From a virus: a stretch of 33,091 nt of DNA. The notes beneath the pieces are model-generated. The model saw only the letters and a list, made by a program, of their open reading frames with translations. It was not told the DNA's origin and did no database searches. The position numbers were made by a program, and so were the translations under genes. The stretch lies in IMG/VR virus record IMGVR_UViG_3300042502_000251, positions 1 to 33,091 of that record; one strand, given 5' to 3'. Shown piece after piece: positions 8,357 to 15,362 of the stretch. Each line of letters starts with the position of its first letter. Position 1 is the first letter of the stretch.

Positions 8357-10674
8357 TGGCAGTAGATATAGTAATTAACGAAACGATTGATGTTGTTGAT
8401 ATTACGGTTAACCCTAATATTATCGAGGTTAATGTAACACGCACAAGCGGCGGCGGAGGCGGTTCTCAAACACTAGCACAAACTTTAGATTTAGGAAATA
8501 CAACTGGAGGCGAAAATATACTTGTAAATAATGCCGATGCGATTGAATTAGAAAATACTTCTTTACTAAAAAAGGGAACTTACGATTTTGGTGGTGATGG
8601 TGGTATTTCTCGTATATGCTCTAATCAATACGAGGATATGTGGCAAAATGGATTTAGACACGTATTTGATCAAAGCGGATTTATTCGTAATTCAAGTAAT
8701 GGATTTGATTTAGTTCCTGATTCTAGCTTTGATGTTACTTTGCGCTTTAAAGTCGGTTCATTTTGGACTTTAGATAACGGAACAACTTACATTTGTACAG
8801 ATGCAACAGAGGGCGCAGCAGAATGGGAGTTATATAGCGTTGGTGCAACTCCTACACTTCAAGAGGTAACAGATGAGGGCGCAACAACTACAAATGATAT
8901 CACAGTAAGTAAAGAAACTGGAACATCTTTTATTCAAGTTGCAAATAACGATAATACATTAACATTACAAGTTGAAAGTGTCAATGGTTCTTTAATTGAA
9001 TTAAATGACACTAATAATAATAATTATGGTTCATTATCTTGCGGAGAATTGTTAATGACAAGTGGTAATTCTAGTGAAAATGTACAACTAAATTCTAATA
9101 ATATTTCACTACAAAGCGCAAGTGCAAAGCCATTAATTGCATTAGGTGGTTCAGATGGTACTTTGACTGGTTCAGTTGAAATTAAAACTGATTTAGTTGA
9201 TGGTAATTACACGCAACAACTACCTGACAAAAGCGGAACTTTTGCAATGCTTTCTGATATTGCTGGAGGCGGTGGTGCTTCTATATCTTTTTATCTTAAT
9301 GGTTCAGTTTCACAAGGCACATTTGGTGGAGTTGCATTTAGAGAAATGGATAGAACGCCAATTTTAGGTGCAGGTACTGATTTTACAATAAATGCAAATG
9401 GTTATATTCAATCTTTTATAACTGATGCTGGAGTACCAAATCAATTAGAGATACCAGCAGGAAATTGGAATTTTGAAACTTATTTTAGTGCTTCAAGCAA
9501 TGGAGGTTCGCCATCATTTTACATTGAATTATACAAATGGAATGGTACTACTTTATCGTTAATTGCAAGTAATTCAGCAAATCCAGAATTTATTACTGGT
9601 GGAACAAATACAGATTTATATGTAAGTGCTTTAGCAGTTCCACAAACGACATTATTAGCAACGGACAGATTAGCGGTAAGGATTTATGTTAGTAACAGTG
9701 GTAGAACAATTAAATTGCACACAGAGAACAGCCATCTTTGCCAAGTAATAACAACTTTCTCAACTGGACTTACTGCATTAAATGGACTTACAGCGCAAGT
9801 GCAGAATTTAGCAACTGGAACAAGCGGAACTGATTTTGGTATTAGTTCTGTTACAGAAACACATACATTTAATTTACCAACTGCCTCTGCTACAAATAGA
9901 GGTGCTTTAAGTGCTGCTGATTGGAGTACATTTAATGCAAAGCAAAATGATTTTTCTACTTTTCAAAGAAAAGAGGGAATTATATTTTTTGATGACTTTT
10001 TAGGAACGAATGATAATGCTGGAATTGCAACATCAACTGGAGTTACAATGTCTGGGGTTGGTACTGGTTCAATTACTAGAATAACTGGCGTTTATCCTAA
10101 TAGAACAAATCAACAAGGAGTTGTTCAGCTTGCTACTGGTACTTTGATTACTGGAAATGCGAGTTATAGATTAGGTTCGGTAAATACACCTACGTTTTTT
10201 ATTGGTAGTGGTGCTATTTCTTACGAGGTTTTAATCAATATAGAAACACTTTCAACTTTAGCCAATAGATTTGTTAATGTGTTTGGACTTTATACTGGTT
10301 CAAGCATAACAACGAGCAACAATTTAATTAGCTTTATTTACGATGAGGGCGGAGTTTTTGCAAGTGGTGGAATTGGTGCATCACCTAATTGGAAATGTGT
10401 AACAGGAAATGCAGGTACAAGAACATCAACTGATTCAACTATTGCGGTTACTGCTAGTGCTTGGACAAAATTACGAATAGAAATAAATGCAAATGCAACA
10501 TCGGTAGGTTTTTACATAAATGATACTTTAGTAGCAACGAACGCTAGTAATATTCCAGCTACAACAACTGCAATGTATTTTTTAAACGGTATGCAAAAAA
10601 CAACGGGATTGACTTCTGTTAATATGTACGCTGATTATTTATCCTTTAAACAAACATTCACAACTGCAAGATGA
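8356..10674 (+). CDS. Tail fibre / receptor-binding protein
   Basis: This 772-residue protein has low charge and is rich in Thr, Ser, Asn and Gly. It starts with a short IEVNVTRT strand and a GGGGGS linker, then has repeated beta-rich segments that include a TLQVESVNGSLIEL type repeat, a Gly-rich break near residue 305, an ADWSTFNAKQND segment near 520 (often seen just before terminal domains in phage fibres), and a C-terminal ~230-residue region like a concanavalin/laminin-G sandwich (SNLISF-type strands, WTKLRIEINANA, SVGFYINDTLVA). This architecture fits a receptor-binding fibre on the tail. Fibre tips vary fast, so the exact receptor cannot be judged. Confidence 0.75.
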   Translation: MAVDIVINETIDVVDITVNPNIIEVNVTRTSGGGGGSQTLAQTLDLGNTTGGENILVNNADAIELENTSLLKKGTYDFGGDGGISRICSNQYEDMWQNGFRHVFDQSGFIRNSSNGFDLVPDSSFDVTLRFKVGSFWTLDNGTTYICTDATEGAAEWELYSVGATPTLQEVTDEGATTTNDITVSKETGTSFIQVANNDNTLTLQVESVNGSLIELNDTNNNNYGSLSCGELLMTSGNSSENVQLNSNNISLQSASAKPLIALGGSDGTLTGSVEIKTDLVDGNYTQQLPDKSGTFAMLSDIAGGGGASISFYLNGSVSQGTFGGVAFREMDRTPILGAGTDFTINANGYIQSFITDAGVPNQLEIPAGNWNFETYFSASSNGGSPSFYIELYKWNGTTLSLIASNSANPEFITGGTNTDLYVSALAVPQTTLLATDRLAVRIYVSNSGRTIKLHTENSHLCQVITTFSTGLTALNGLTAQVQNLATGTSGTDFGISSVTETHTFNLPTASATNRGALSAADWSTFNAKQNDFSTFQRKEGIIFFDDFLGTNDNAGIATSTGVTMSGVGTGSITRITGVYPNRTNQQGVVQLATGTLITGNASYRLGSVNTPTFFIGSGAISYEVLINIETLSTLANRFVNVFGLYTGSSITTSNNLISFIYDEGGVFASGGIGASPNWKCVTGNAGTRTSTDSTIAVTASAWTKLRIEINANATSVGFYINDTLVATNASNIPATTTAMYFLNGMQKTTGLTSVNMYADYLSFKQTFTTAR

Positions 10675-10901
10675 TAAAATATAAATACACAATCGGAAAC
10701 CAAAGTATTGAAACTTTAAATTTGAGTGATATTCCACAAGGACTTTTATTTGAAACAATAGAGTTTGAAATAGAAGTTGAACAAGAAGTAATTGCGCCAA
10801 GTTTGACAGTAAACGAGGTTATCATAGATTTAGTTACTAGACAAGTTGAAGTAATGAGTGAAGAAGAAAAAAGCGAATTATTAACTTTACTTAATGCGTA
10901 A
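10671..10901 (+). CDS. Small acidic protein after tail fibre
   Basis: This is a 76-residue acidic protein that ends EEEKSELLTLLNA. Its ATG overlaps the fibre stop (TGATAA region), and its own stop shares a base with the start of the next gene at 10901. It may be a fibre chaperone or a small structural protein; many phages place such a gene here. I recognise no family. Confidence 0.65.
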   Translation: MIKYKYTIGNQSIETLNLSDIPQGLLFETIEFEIEVEQEVIAPSLTVNEVIIDLVTRQVEVMSEEEKSELLTLLNA

Positions 10902-11239
10902 TGAAAAAGATAATACAATCGATTTTAAGGGACATAAAGAGTTTAGATATGATAATACTTAACCGATGGCATTTACACGCACCAATAGCGTTTATTGCAG
11001 GTTGCATATTGTATTGGGCAATTAGCGGAACAATTAGCGATACATACGTTGCAACTGAGATAGCATTTAAAATATTCATTCCATCATTTATAGGGTTCAT
11101 TTTCTTATTTTCTTTTGAATCATTCCAACAAAGCGGCAGAATTATTGGCGAACTTGAAAAATTTGAAAGCGATAAAGATTTGTGGGTTGGCGAGTTTTTT
11201 TTAATTATAGGGGTAATATTAACACATTTGTTATGGTAA
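10901..11239 (+). CDS. Three-TM holin-like membrane protein
   Basis: This 112-residue protein has three hydrophobic segments: about residues 27-44 (APIAFIAGCILYWAIS), 55-73 (FKIFIPSFIGFIFLFSF) and 98-112 (EFFLIIGVILTHLLW). The N-terminus is basic. Three membrane spans with this size fit a class I holin, which times the release of lysozyme. It lies two genes upstream of the lysozyme gene. A plain membrane protein is the alternative; the function is inferred from position and topology. Confidence 0.6.
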   Translation: MKKIIQSILRDIKSLDMIILNRWHLHAPIAFIAGCILYWAISGTISDTYVATEIAFKIFIPSFIGFIFLFSFESFQQSGRIIGELEKFESDKDLWVGEFFLIIGVILTHLLW

Positions 11240-11583
11240 ATTTTTTTAGTGAATATTGGGAGGCAATTTTAGCGACATTAACTGCTCCGGTTGCGTGGTT
11301 CTTTGGAGGTAGAGCAAAACAAAGACAAGATGCAGTTTCAACGATGAAAACGATGTACGATGATTTTCTTTTAGTCTACCAATCTCGAATGAATGAAGTA
11401 ATGCAGGAAGTTACAGATTTAAAAAAACACAATCTTACCTTGCAACGAGAGTTTAACGACATTCAAAAACTACACGCCAAAGAATTGCAAAAATCTCAAA
11501 AGTTGGCAAAAGACTATGAGCAGTTGAAAGGGTTGTATGACCGATTAAAAACTGACTTCGATAACTACAAAAAATTAAAGTAA
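11233..11583 (+). CDS. Membrane-anchored coiled-coil protein of the lysis block
   Basis: I take the ATG at 11233 (overlapping the previous stop) as the start, not an upstream GTG-like codon. The product is 116 residues. It has a short hydrophobic stretch at about 10-25 (LATLTAPVAWFFGG), then a long heptad-like, charged helix to the end (many Lys, Gln, Leu, Glu). This looks like an inner-membrane protein with a periplasmic or cytoplasmic coiled coil. Candidate roles are an i-spanin-like protein or a second holin-type protein. The lysozyme gene starts at its stop (TAATG overlap). Confidence 0.65.
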   Translation: MVNFFSEYWEAILATLTAPVAWFFGGRAKQRQDAVSTMKTMYDDFLLVYQSRMNEVMQEVTDLKKHNLTLQREFNDIQKLHAKELQKSQKLAKDYEQLKGLYDRLKTDFDNYKKLK

Positions 11584-12029
11584 TGAAGCTAGACGAAAGC
11601 GGGTACAAATTAATTCAAGAGTTTGAGGGATTGTCTTTAGTTCCGTATTTGTGTAGTGCCAAAGTAGCCACGATAGGTTACGGATCGACATTTTATCCTA
11701 GTTCTAAAAAAGTTACGATGCAAGACCAGCCGATAAGTTTGGCAACTGCAAAATGGATGCTAAAAGAAACTGCCGATAAGTTTGCTACCGATGTAGATAA
11801 ATTAATCAAATCAAAACTTACACAAAATCAATTTAACGCATTGGTTAGCTTTGCCTTTAATTTGGGCGTAACTTCTCTAGGTAGAAGCACACTTTTAAAA
11901 AAGGTAAACATCAACCCAAACGATCCGACAATTGCTGCGGAGTTTGCAAAATGGAATAAAGCTGGAGGCAAAGTACTTAACGGACTTACTAAAAGGCGTG
12001 CAAAAGAAGCGAAGTTATATTTTGCTTAA
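11583..12029 (+). CDS. Endolysin, T4-type lysozyme (GH24)
   Basis: This 148-residue muramidase cleaves peptidoglycan at the end of infection. The catalytic Glu is E15 (QEFEG), followed by eight residues, then C24, five residues, and T30 of the ATIGYG motif. So the triad is E-8aa-C-5aa-T, with Cys in place of the usual Asp. This variant is known to be active in GH24 enzymes: changing T4 lysozyme Asp20 to Cys leaves most activity. The lower half has ALVSFAFNLG and KRRAKEAKLYFA, typical of the family. No signal peptide is seen, so release needs a holin. Length is normal. Confidence 0.92.
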   Translation: MKLDESGYKLIQEFEGLSLVPYLCSAKVATIGYGSTFYPSSKKVTMQDQPISLATAKWMLKETADKFATDVDKLIKSKLTQNQFNALVSFAFNLGVTSLGRSTLLKKVNINPNDPTIAAEFAKWNKAGGKVLNGLTKRRAKEAKLYFA

Positions 12030-12047
12030 AAAACCAAACAAAACATT

Positions 12048-13070
12048 ATGAGCGTAAAAGGAAATCAAAACGCGGCAACTTACAAAAAGGATATTATTTT
12101 ATCGTATTTGCAAAAGTTTCCAAAAGCCACAACGATGGCGATTTGCAGAATGATTTTTACAGAAAACCCTTTGGACTTTACAAGTTTGGAGGGAGTTAGG
12201 GGAATGGTGCGGCAATACAGATGCGAAAGTAAAAAAAATTCAAAAGTATCTCCCACCGCAGTTAGAACGCCCGAAGAAAAAAAATTGGCAATGCGTGGCA
12301 TTAGCGAACTGCCAGAAACAGACTACCAAAAAACAGAACCTTTTATTATTCCAAGAGGGCAAAACAACATACTAGTTTTATCCGATATTCATTTGCCTTA
12401 CCAAGACAATGAGGCGCTTACATTAGCTTTGAATTATGGACTTGAAAATAAGGTTAATGCGGTTTATTTGAATGGAGATACTATTGATATGTACCAAGCA
12501 AGCCGATTTACCAAAGATAGGCGACTTCGGGACCTAGCTGGAGAGTTGGAAATAACTAGAAATTTTTTAAAACTTTTGCAAGAGATGTTTAAATGTCCGA
12601 TTTATTTTAAAATAGGAAATCACGAGGCGAGATGGGAACATTTTTTAATGCTAAAGGCGCCCGAGTTATTAGGAATTGATGATTTTAAACTTGAGCAAAT
12701 TTTAAGATTTAGAGAGTTTGGGGTTACGCTAGTCAAAGACAAACAAATCGCAATGGCGGGTAAACTTCCAATACTTCACGGACACGAATGGTACGGAGGA
12801 TTTGCTCCTCCAGTTAATCCGGCGAGGGGATTGTTTTTAAAAGCTAAGGAGAGTGCATTAGTGGGGCATCACCATAGAACTAGCGAACATACCGAGAAAA
12901 GTTTGAGCGGAAACGTAGTAACAACCTGGTCGACTGGCTGTCTTTGTGGACTTGAACCAGAATATGCGCCTTACAATAATTACAATCACGGATTTGCACA
13001 CGTTAAAACTGATAAAGATGGTAATTACGAGTTAAAAAACATCCGCATTATCAACTATAAAATCGTTTAA
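12048..13070 (+). CDS. Metallophosphoesterase with N-terminal helical domain
   Basis: This 340-residue protein has a calcineurin-like phosphoesterase domain from about residue 105. Metal-binding motifs are SDIHLP (D113, H115), NGDTID (D144), GNHEAR (N191, H192), LHGHEW (H244-H246) and GHHHRT (H274-H276). It hydrolyses phosphate esters using a bound metal pair; the substrate is not known and could be a nucleic acid. The first ~100 residues are basic and helical, with a possible helix-turn-helix (KKDIILSYLQKFPKATTMAI). It sits between the lysozyme and the spanin-like gene, but the domain type is not lytic. The start follows the ACATT start context. Confidence 0.85.
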   Translation: MSVKGNQNAATYKKDIILSYLQKFPKATTMAICRMIFTENPLDFTSLEGVRGMVRQYRCESKKNSKVSPTAVRTPEEKKLAMRGISELPETDYQKTEPFIIPRGQNNILVLSDIHLPYQDNEALTLALNYGLENKVNAVYLNGDTIDMYQASRFTKDRRLRDLAGELEITRNFLKLLQEMFKCPIYFKIGNHEARWEHFLMLKAPELLGIDDFKLEQILRFREFGVTLVKDKQIAMAGKLPILHGHEWYGGFAPPVNPARGLFLKAKESALVGHHHRTSEHTEKSLSGNVVTTWSTGCLCGLEPEYAPYNNYNHGFAHVKTDKDGNYELKNIRIINYKIV

Positions 13071-13071
13071 T

Positions 13072-13569
13072 ATGAGATCAATAATACTGGCACTTTTACT
13101 CGTTTCCTGCGGGGCAAAAATAGTAGATAAAAGCGACAAAAAAACAGATAGCATCGCCAAAACTATTGCAGTTACCAAAACAGATAGCACTTCCACCGAT
13201 AGCACTTCGATTAAATTTGACGTTGTAAGTGAAGAAATAATTATTGAAGCGGTTGATAGCACCAAACCAATCGAGATTATAAATAATGAGGGCAAAGTAA
13301 CAAAGTACAAAAACGCTCGTATAAGCAAGAAAAAAAGAAAAGACAATACAATAGTAGTAAACGAGAAAACAGTTGCTAAAATCGTAGTTGATTCGCTCAC
13401 AAACGAGATTGAAGTCAATAAAGTTGAAAGCACAAAGATAGTTTATAAGGAACAATTCAACTGGAGTACTTTTATAATTCAACTTTGGTGGTTGTGGCTG
13501 TTGATCCTATTGGCTATTTATCTAGCTTACCGAAGATTTAAAGGCTATCTTAAATTTCCGATGATTTGA
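13072..13569 (+). CDS. Spanin-like lipoprotein (unimolecular type)
   Basis: This 165-residue protein has both a lipoprotein signal at the N-terminus (MRSIILALLLVSC, lipobox LVSC with C13) and a strong transmembrane helix at the C-terminus (about 131-152, rich in Trp and Leu), followed by a basic RRFKGYLK tail. A lipid-anchored N-terminus in the outer membrane plus an inner-membrane C-terminus is the hallmark of unimolecular spanins, which fuse or disrupt the outer membrane in the final lysis step. The periplasmic part (13-130) is Thr/Ser/Asp then Lys/Glu-rich. It starts one base after the upstream stop. Lack of a detectable family motif keeps this an inference. Confidence 0.65.
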   Translation: MRSIILALLLVSCGAKIVDKSDKKTDSIAKTIAVTKTDSTSTDSTSIKFDVVSEEIIIEAVDSTKPIEIINNEGKVTKYKNARISKKKRKDNTIVVNEKTVAKIVVDSLTNEIEVNKVESTKIVYKEQFNWSTFIIQLWWLWLLILLAIYLAYRRFKGYLKFPMI

Positions 13570-13685
13570 TACCGGAGTACGAGTGGATTAAACAAGGCAT
13601 CTATTGGGTGCGAGTTGAGAAACCAGTCAACAAATGGAACGGAATACCACCGATTGAAGATGAAATAAAAAAGCCGCTAGATTAA
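13566..13685 (+). CDS. Small ORF after the spanin-like gene (TTG start)
   Basis: A 39-residue frame starting at TTG 13566, overlapping the stop of the upstream gene, reads LIPEYEWIKQGIYWVRVEKP and ends just inside the terminator hairpin. The coding pattern looks genuine (WVRVEKPVNKW type). No ATG is present, so translation would rely on TTG or coupling to the upstream stop. Function unknown. Confidence 0.4.
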   Translation: MIPEYEWIKQGIYWVRVEKPVNKWNGIPPIEDEIKKPLD

Positions 13686-13696
13686 TAGCGGCTTTT
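13669..13696. terminator. Bidirectional intrinsic terminator
   Basis: There is an 11-bp perfect stem, AAAAGCCGCTA at 13669-13679 and TAGCGGCTTTT at 13686-13696, with the loop GATTAA. The A-run before it becomes a T-run on the minus strand. It therefore can end both the late plus-strand transcript and the minus-strand operon that runs from 14148 to 13747. Confidence 0.9.
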
Positions 13697-13746
13697 CTAA
13701 TTATCAAACCAAAACATTATGAATGACAAATGTATAAATTATTTAT

Positions 13747-13830
13747 TTACCAACAAACTAAAAAACCATAAGTTATCGCTAGTAAAAGCATAACTATTAA
13801 AATGATAATATCCTCGTTATCTTGTTTCAT
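13747..13830 (-). CDS. Tiny membrane protein, minus strand
   Basis: A 27-residue ORF reads MKQDNEDIIILIVMLLLAIT and then YGFLVCW: a short charged head, then one membrane helix. Its start at 13830 overlaps the end of the gene at 13817-13966, and it is the last gene of the minus-strand set before the bidirectional terminator. Very small, but the overlap and composition favour a real gene. Function unknown. Confidence 0.5.
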   Translation of the reverse strand: MKQDNEDIIILIVMLLLAITYGFLVCW

Positions 13831-13966
13831 TGTATCTTTTGGTTAAATATTCATAAGCCAGTCGATTACATTCCTTTGTGCCTCCGATCACTTCGATTTT
13901 ATACTTTTCAAGTTTGCCGTTATACGGTTCTCTTTTCTCTATTCCTTTTTTTGGTCTTCCTGCCAT
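13817..13966 (-). CDS. Small basic protein with AT-hook-like GRPKKG start, minus strand
   Basis: This 49-residue protein starts MAGRPKKGIEKREPYNG, then has GKLEKYKIEVIGGTKECN and ends YLTKRYNETR. The GRPKKG core resembles an AT-hook, which binds the minor groove of AT-rich DNA; the rest is basic, so a DNA-binding regulator is possible. Its start overlaps the end of the upstream 69-residue gene by 28 bases, and its end overlaps the following tiny membrane gene, so the three form one operon. Clear coding character; role inferred. Confidence 0.65.
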   Translation of the reverse strand: MAGRPKKGIEKREPYNGKLEKYKIEVIGGTKECNRLAYEYLTKRYNETR

Positions 13967-14148
13967 ACTATATTATTTGTTTGTTTATATTCCTTTGGTA
14001 TTTTTTCGATGATCCGCACACGCCAGCAACCTATTGCATTTTCCTCCATCACTCGAAAATTACTCGGCAAAGTTACAATAGAATTGTTATACTGCCGCAC
14101 TATTATAAACTTCGGATTTTGGATTGTGTTAATGTGGGATATTTTCAT
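13939..14148 (-). CDS. Small unknown protein, first gene of minus-strand operon
   Basis: This is a 69-residue protein (MKISHINTIQNPKFIIV, then a FRVMEENAIGCWRVRIIEKI segment and a basic QEDQKKE tail). A TAGGTTTG box lies 4 bases before the ATG on the minus strand, so the transcript would be nearly leaderless. The composition and the conserved-looking WRVRIIEK segment look like a real protein, and a long plus-strand frame over the same bases reads like noise. No family recognised; placement between divergent promoters would suit a regulator. Confidence 0.6.
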   Translation of the reverse strand: MKISHINTIQNPKFIIVRQYNNSIVTLPSNFRVMEENAIGCWRVRIIEKIPKEYKQTNNIVWQEDQKKE

Positions 14149-14152
14149 TTTG

Positions 14153-14160
14153 CAAACCTA
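14153..14160 (-). promoter_or_regulatory. Candidate minus-strand promoter -7 box
   Basis: TAGGTTTG (minus strand, 14160 to 14153) matches the Bacteroidota -7 consensus TAnnTTTG and ends 4 bases before the ATG at 14148. No clear -33 TTTG is seen in the AT-rich DNA upstream. The transcript would be leaderless or nearly so. Confidence 0.4.
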
Positions 14161-14207
14161 CAATAAAAATTTTATATAAAAAAATTTTTTTATTCCAAAT
14201 TAGATTC

Positions 14208-14215
14208 TATATTTG
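14208..14215 (+). promoter_or_regulatory. Candidate early promoter -7 box
   Basis: TATATTTG matches TAnnTTTG and lies 28 bases before the ATG at 14244. The -33 region is a T-rich run without a clean TTTG. With the minus-strand box at 14153 it forms a divergent promoter region. Confidence 0.55.
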
Positions 14216-14243
14216 CCTCATCAAACTTTAAAAAACATTTATT

Positions 14244-14333
14244 ATGAACAGATTTCAAAAAAATGATTGGCAGTATTTAATTGCGTTTGGCGCAGCGGTT
14301 TGGTTTTTAAGTCAAATAATATTTAGATACTAA
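14244..14333 (+). CDS. Tiny membrane protein at start of early operon
   Basis: A 29-residue ORF, MNRFQKNDWQYLIAFGAAV followed by WFLSQIIFRY, has one membrane helix (~residues 11-27). It is the first gene after the TATATTTG box, and the next gene starts 2 bases after its stop. Function unknown; such tiny early membrane proteins often interfere with host processes, but that is speculation. Confidence 0.55.
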   Translation: MNRFQKNDWQYLIAFGAAVWFLSQIIFRY

Positions 14334-14335
14334 TT

Positions 14336-14545
14336 ATGAAAACAGCAATGCAGGAGTTATTCTCACGATTAGAAACAGAACATCCGAATTTATTTAATTT
14401 ACATTCGGTAGATGGTAGAAAATTTATAAATGATTACTATGAATTTTTAGAACTAGAAAAGCAACAGATAATAGATGCGTTTGATGTAGCTTGTGAAGAT
14501 CAAAACAGAATAGGAAAAGAGTATTATAATCAAACCTTTAAATAA
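14336..14545 (+). CDS. Small unknown early protein
   Basis: This is a 69-residue protein, helical and acidic, with an EFLELEKQQIIDAFDVACE segment that recalls small phage early proteins. It lies 2 bases after the preceding tiny gene and 2 bases before the next. Coding character is good but no family is recognised. Confidence 0.7.
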   Translation: MKTAMQELFSRLETEHPNLFNLHSVDGRKFINDYYEFLELEKQQIIDAFDVACEDQNRIGKEYYNQTFK

Positions 14546-14547
14546 TT

Positions 14548-14796
14548 ATGAATTACGATTACGATGTGTTAGGAGTTGGAAACTCACTACACCCAGCGAA
14601 CCAAAAAGAAACTAACTACGATCCAAACGGATACGAGCAACTTGCAAACACTTTATTTAATGAGAAAATGGAGTGGATGAAAAAAGCGATTACTTTGGAA
14701 ATTTACATTAAAGAGATTAAATTTCTAGCGGATGGAATGTACGACAATAACGGATTAGCAACAATAATATCAAACCTTTTAAAAGACGTAGAATAA
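14548..14796 (+). CDS. Small unknown early protein
   Basis: This is an 82-residue protein (MNYDYDVLGVGNSLHPANQK at the start; a MEWMKKAITLEIYIKEIKFL helix in the middle). Its last stop base is the first base of the next ATG (14796), so translation is probably coupled. Function unknown. Confidence 0.7.
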   Translation: MNYDYDVLGVGNSLHPANQKETNYDPNGYEQLANTLFNEKMEWMKKAITLEIYIKEIKFLADGMYDNNGLATIISNLLKDVE

Positions 14797-15041
14797 TGGA
14801 AGATTTAATAAGATTTCAAGCACAACAGTTAAACGCAGTAAGACAAGAAAACGAGCGTTTAAGAAACGAACTACAACAAGCTAGGGAATTAATGCAAGCA
14901 CTCATTAACGAGTGGGAGGTGCAAGATGCGGAAGTATTAGAACCTACTCAACTCGATGAAGCGACTAAAGTCTTTGACGAGATATTCCAAAACCCTATTG
15001 AACAACTAAACAACTTGACAAATGGATTTTATAGAAGATAA
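14796..15041 (+). CDS. Small coiled-coil early protein
   Basis: This is an 81-residue protein with a helical, heptad-like stretch from residue 5 to ~45 (RQENERLRNELQQAREL), likely a coiled coil, then an acidic C-terminal half. It overlaps the start of the next membrane protein gene (15022). Function unknown; oligomerisation through the coiled coil is likely. Confidence 0.7.
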   Translation: MEDLIRFQAQQLNAVRQENERLRNELQQARELMQALINEWEVQDAEVLEPTQLDEATKVFDEIFQNPIEQLNNLTNGFYRR

Positions 15042-15156
15042 TATAGTGCTTTGTAGCTTACTAGCTGGATATATTTTAATGATGTTAATATTTATAGTTT
15101 TTATCTTATTTTTTCCAAAAGAGATTATACAAGAATTTAATGAAGATTGGAAATAA
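15022..15156 (+). CDS. Small single-span membrane protein
   Basis: A 44-residue ORF starts MDFIEDNIVLCS and has a strong transmembrane helix (about residues 9-31, LLAGYILMMLIFIVFILFF), ending in an acidic tail. Its ATG lies within the end of the preceding gene and its stop overlaps the next ATG (TAATG at 15154-15158), which argues that it is translated. Role unknown. Confidence 0.6.
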   Translation: MDFIEDNIVLCSLLAGYILMMLIFIVFILFFPKEIIQEFNEDWK

Positions 15157-15362
15157 TGGATAGAAGAAAAGATTATAGCAGATTCAAAATAACCATCATT
15201 GAATTATGGTTTAGGTTCGAGTACTTCGGGCGACAAACATTTATTAATCGAATGGCAATATCATCTAAAAAGATTAACAGAATTTTAGACGAGTGGGAGC
15301 AGAATGACGAGTGCATTTTAGTAGAAAGTAAGTTAAATTATACGCCAAAGAGTTATTTATGA
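15156..15362 (+). CDS. Small basic protein, possible DNA-binding
   Basis: I choose the ATG at 15156, overlapping the upstream stop, rather than an upstream TTG. The 68-residue product is basic with a helical FINRMAISSKKINRILDEWE segment that could form a helix-turn-helix, as in small phage replication or regulatory proteins. It overlaps the methyltransferase start by 4 bases (ATGA). No family recognised. Confidence 0.65.
   Translation: MDRRKDYSRFKITIIELWFRFEYFGRQTFINRMAISSKKINRILDEWEQNDECILVESKLNYTPKSYL

Noticed and set aside
13032-13482. Two long minus-strand frames opposite the spanin-like gene
   Set aside because: They mirror the Thr/Ser/Lys-rich plus-strand gene; low-complexity antisense frames with no promoter.
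13552-13572. Programmed frameshift joining the spanin-like gene to the 39-residue ORF
   Set aside because: The frames are in -1 relation, but the local bases do not form a slippery heptamer in the correct phase.
13719-13793. 24-codon plus-strand ORF with the ACATTATGA context
   Set aside because: It overlaps the minus-strand tiny gene, follows a terminator, has no promoter and no protein-like features. Kept only as a note on start context.
13822-14166. 114-codon plus-strand frame
   Set aside because: Composition is hydrophobic and aromatic noise typical of an antisense frame, and the minus strand over the same bases has three overlapping, better-formed small genes.
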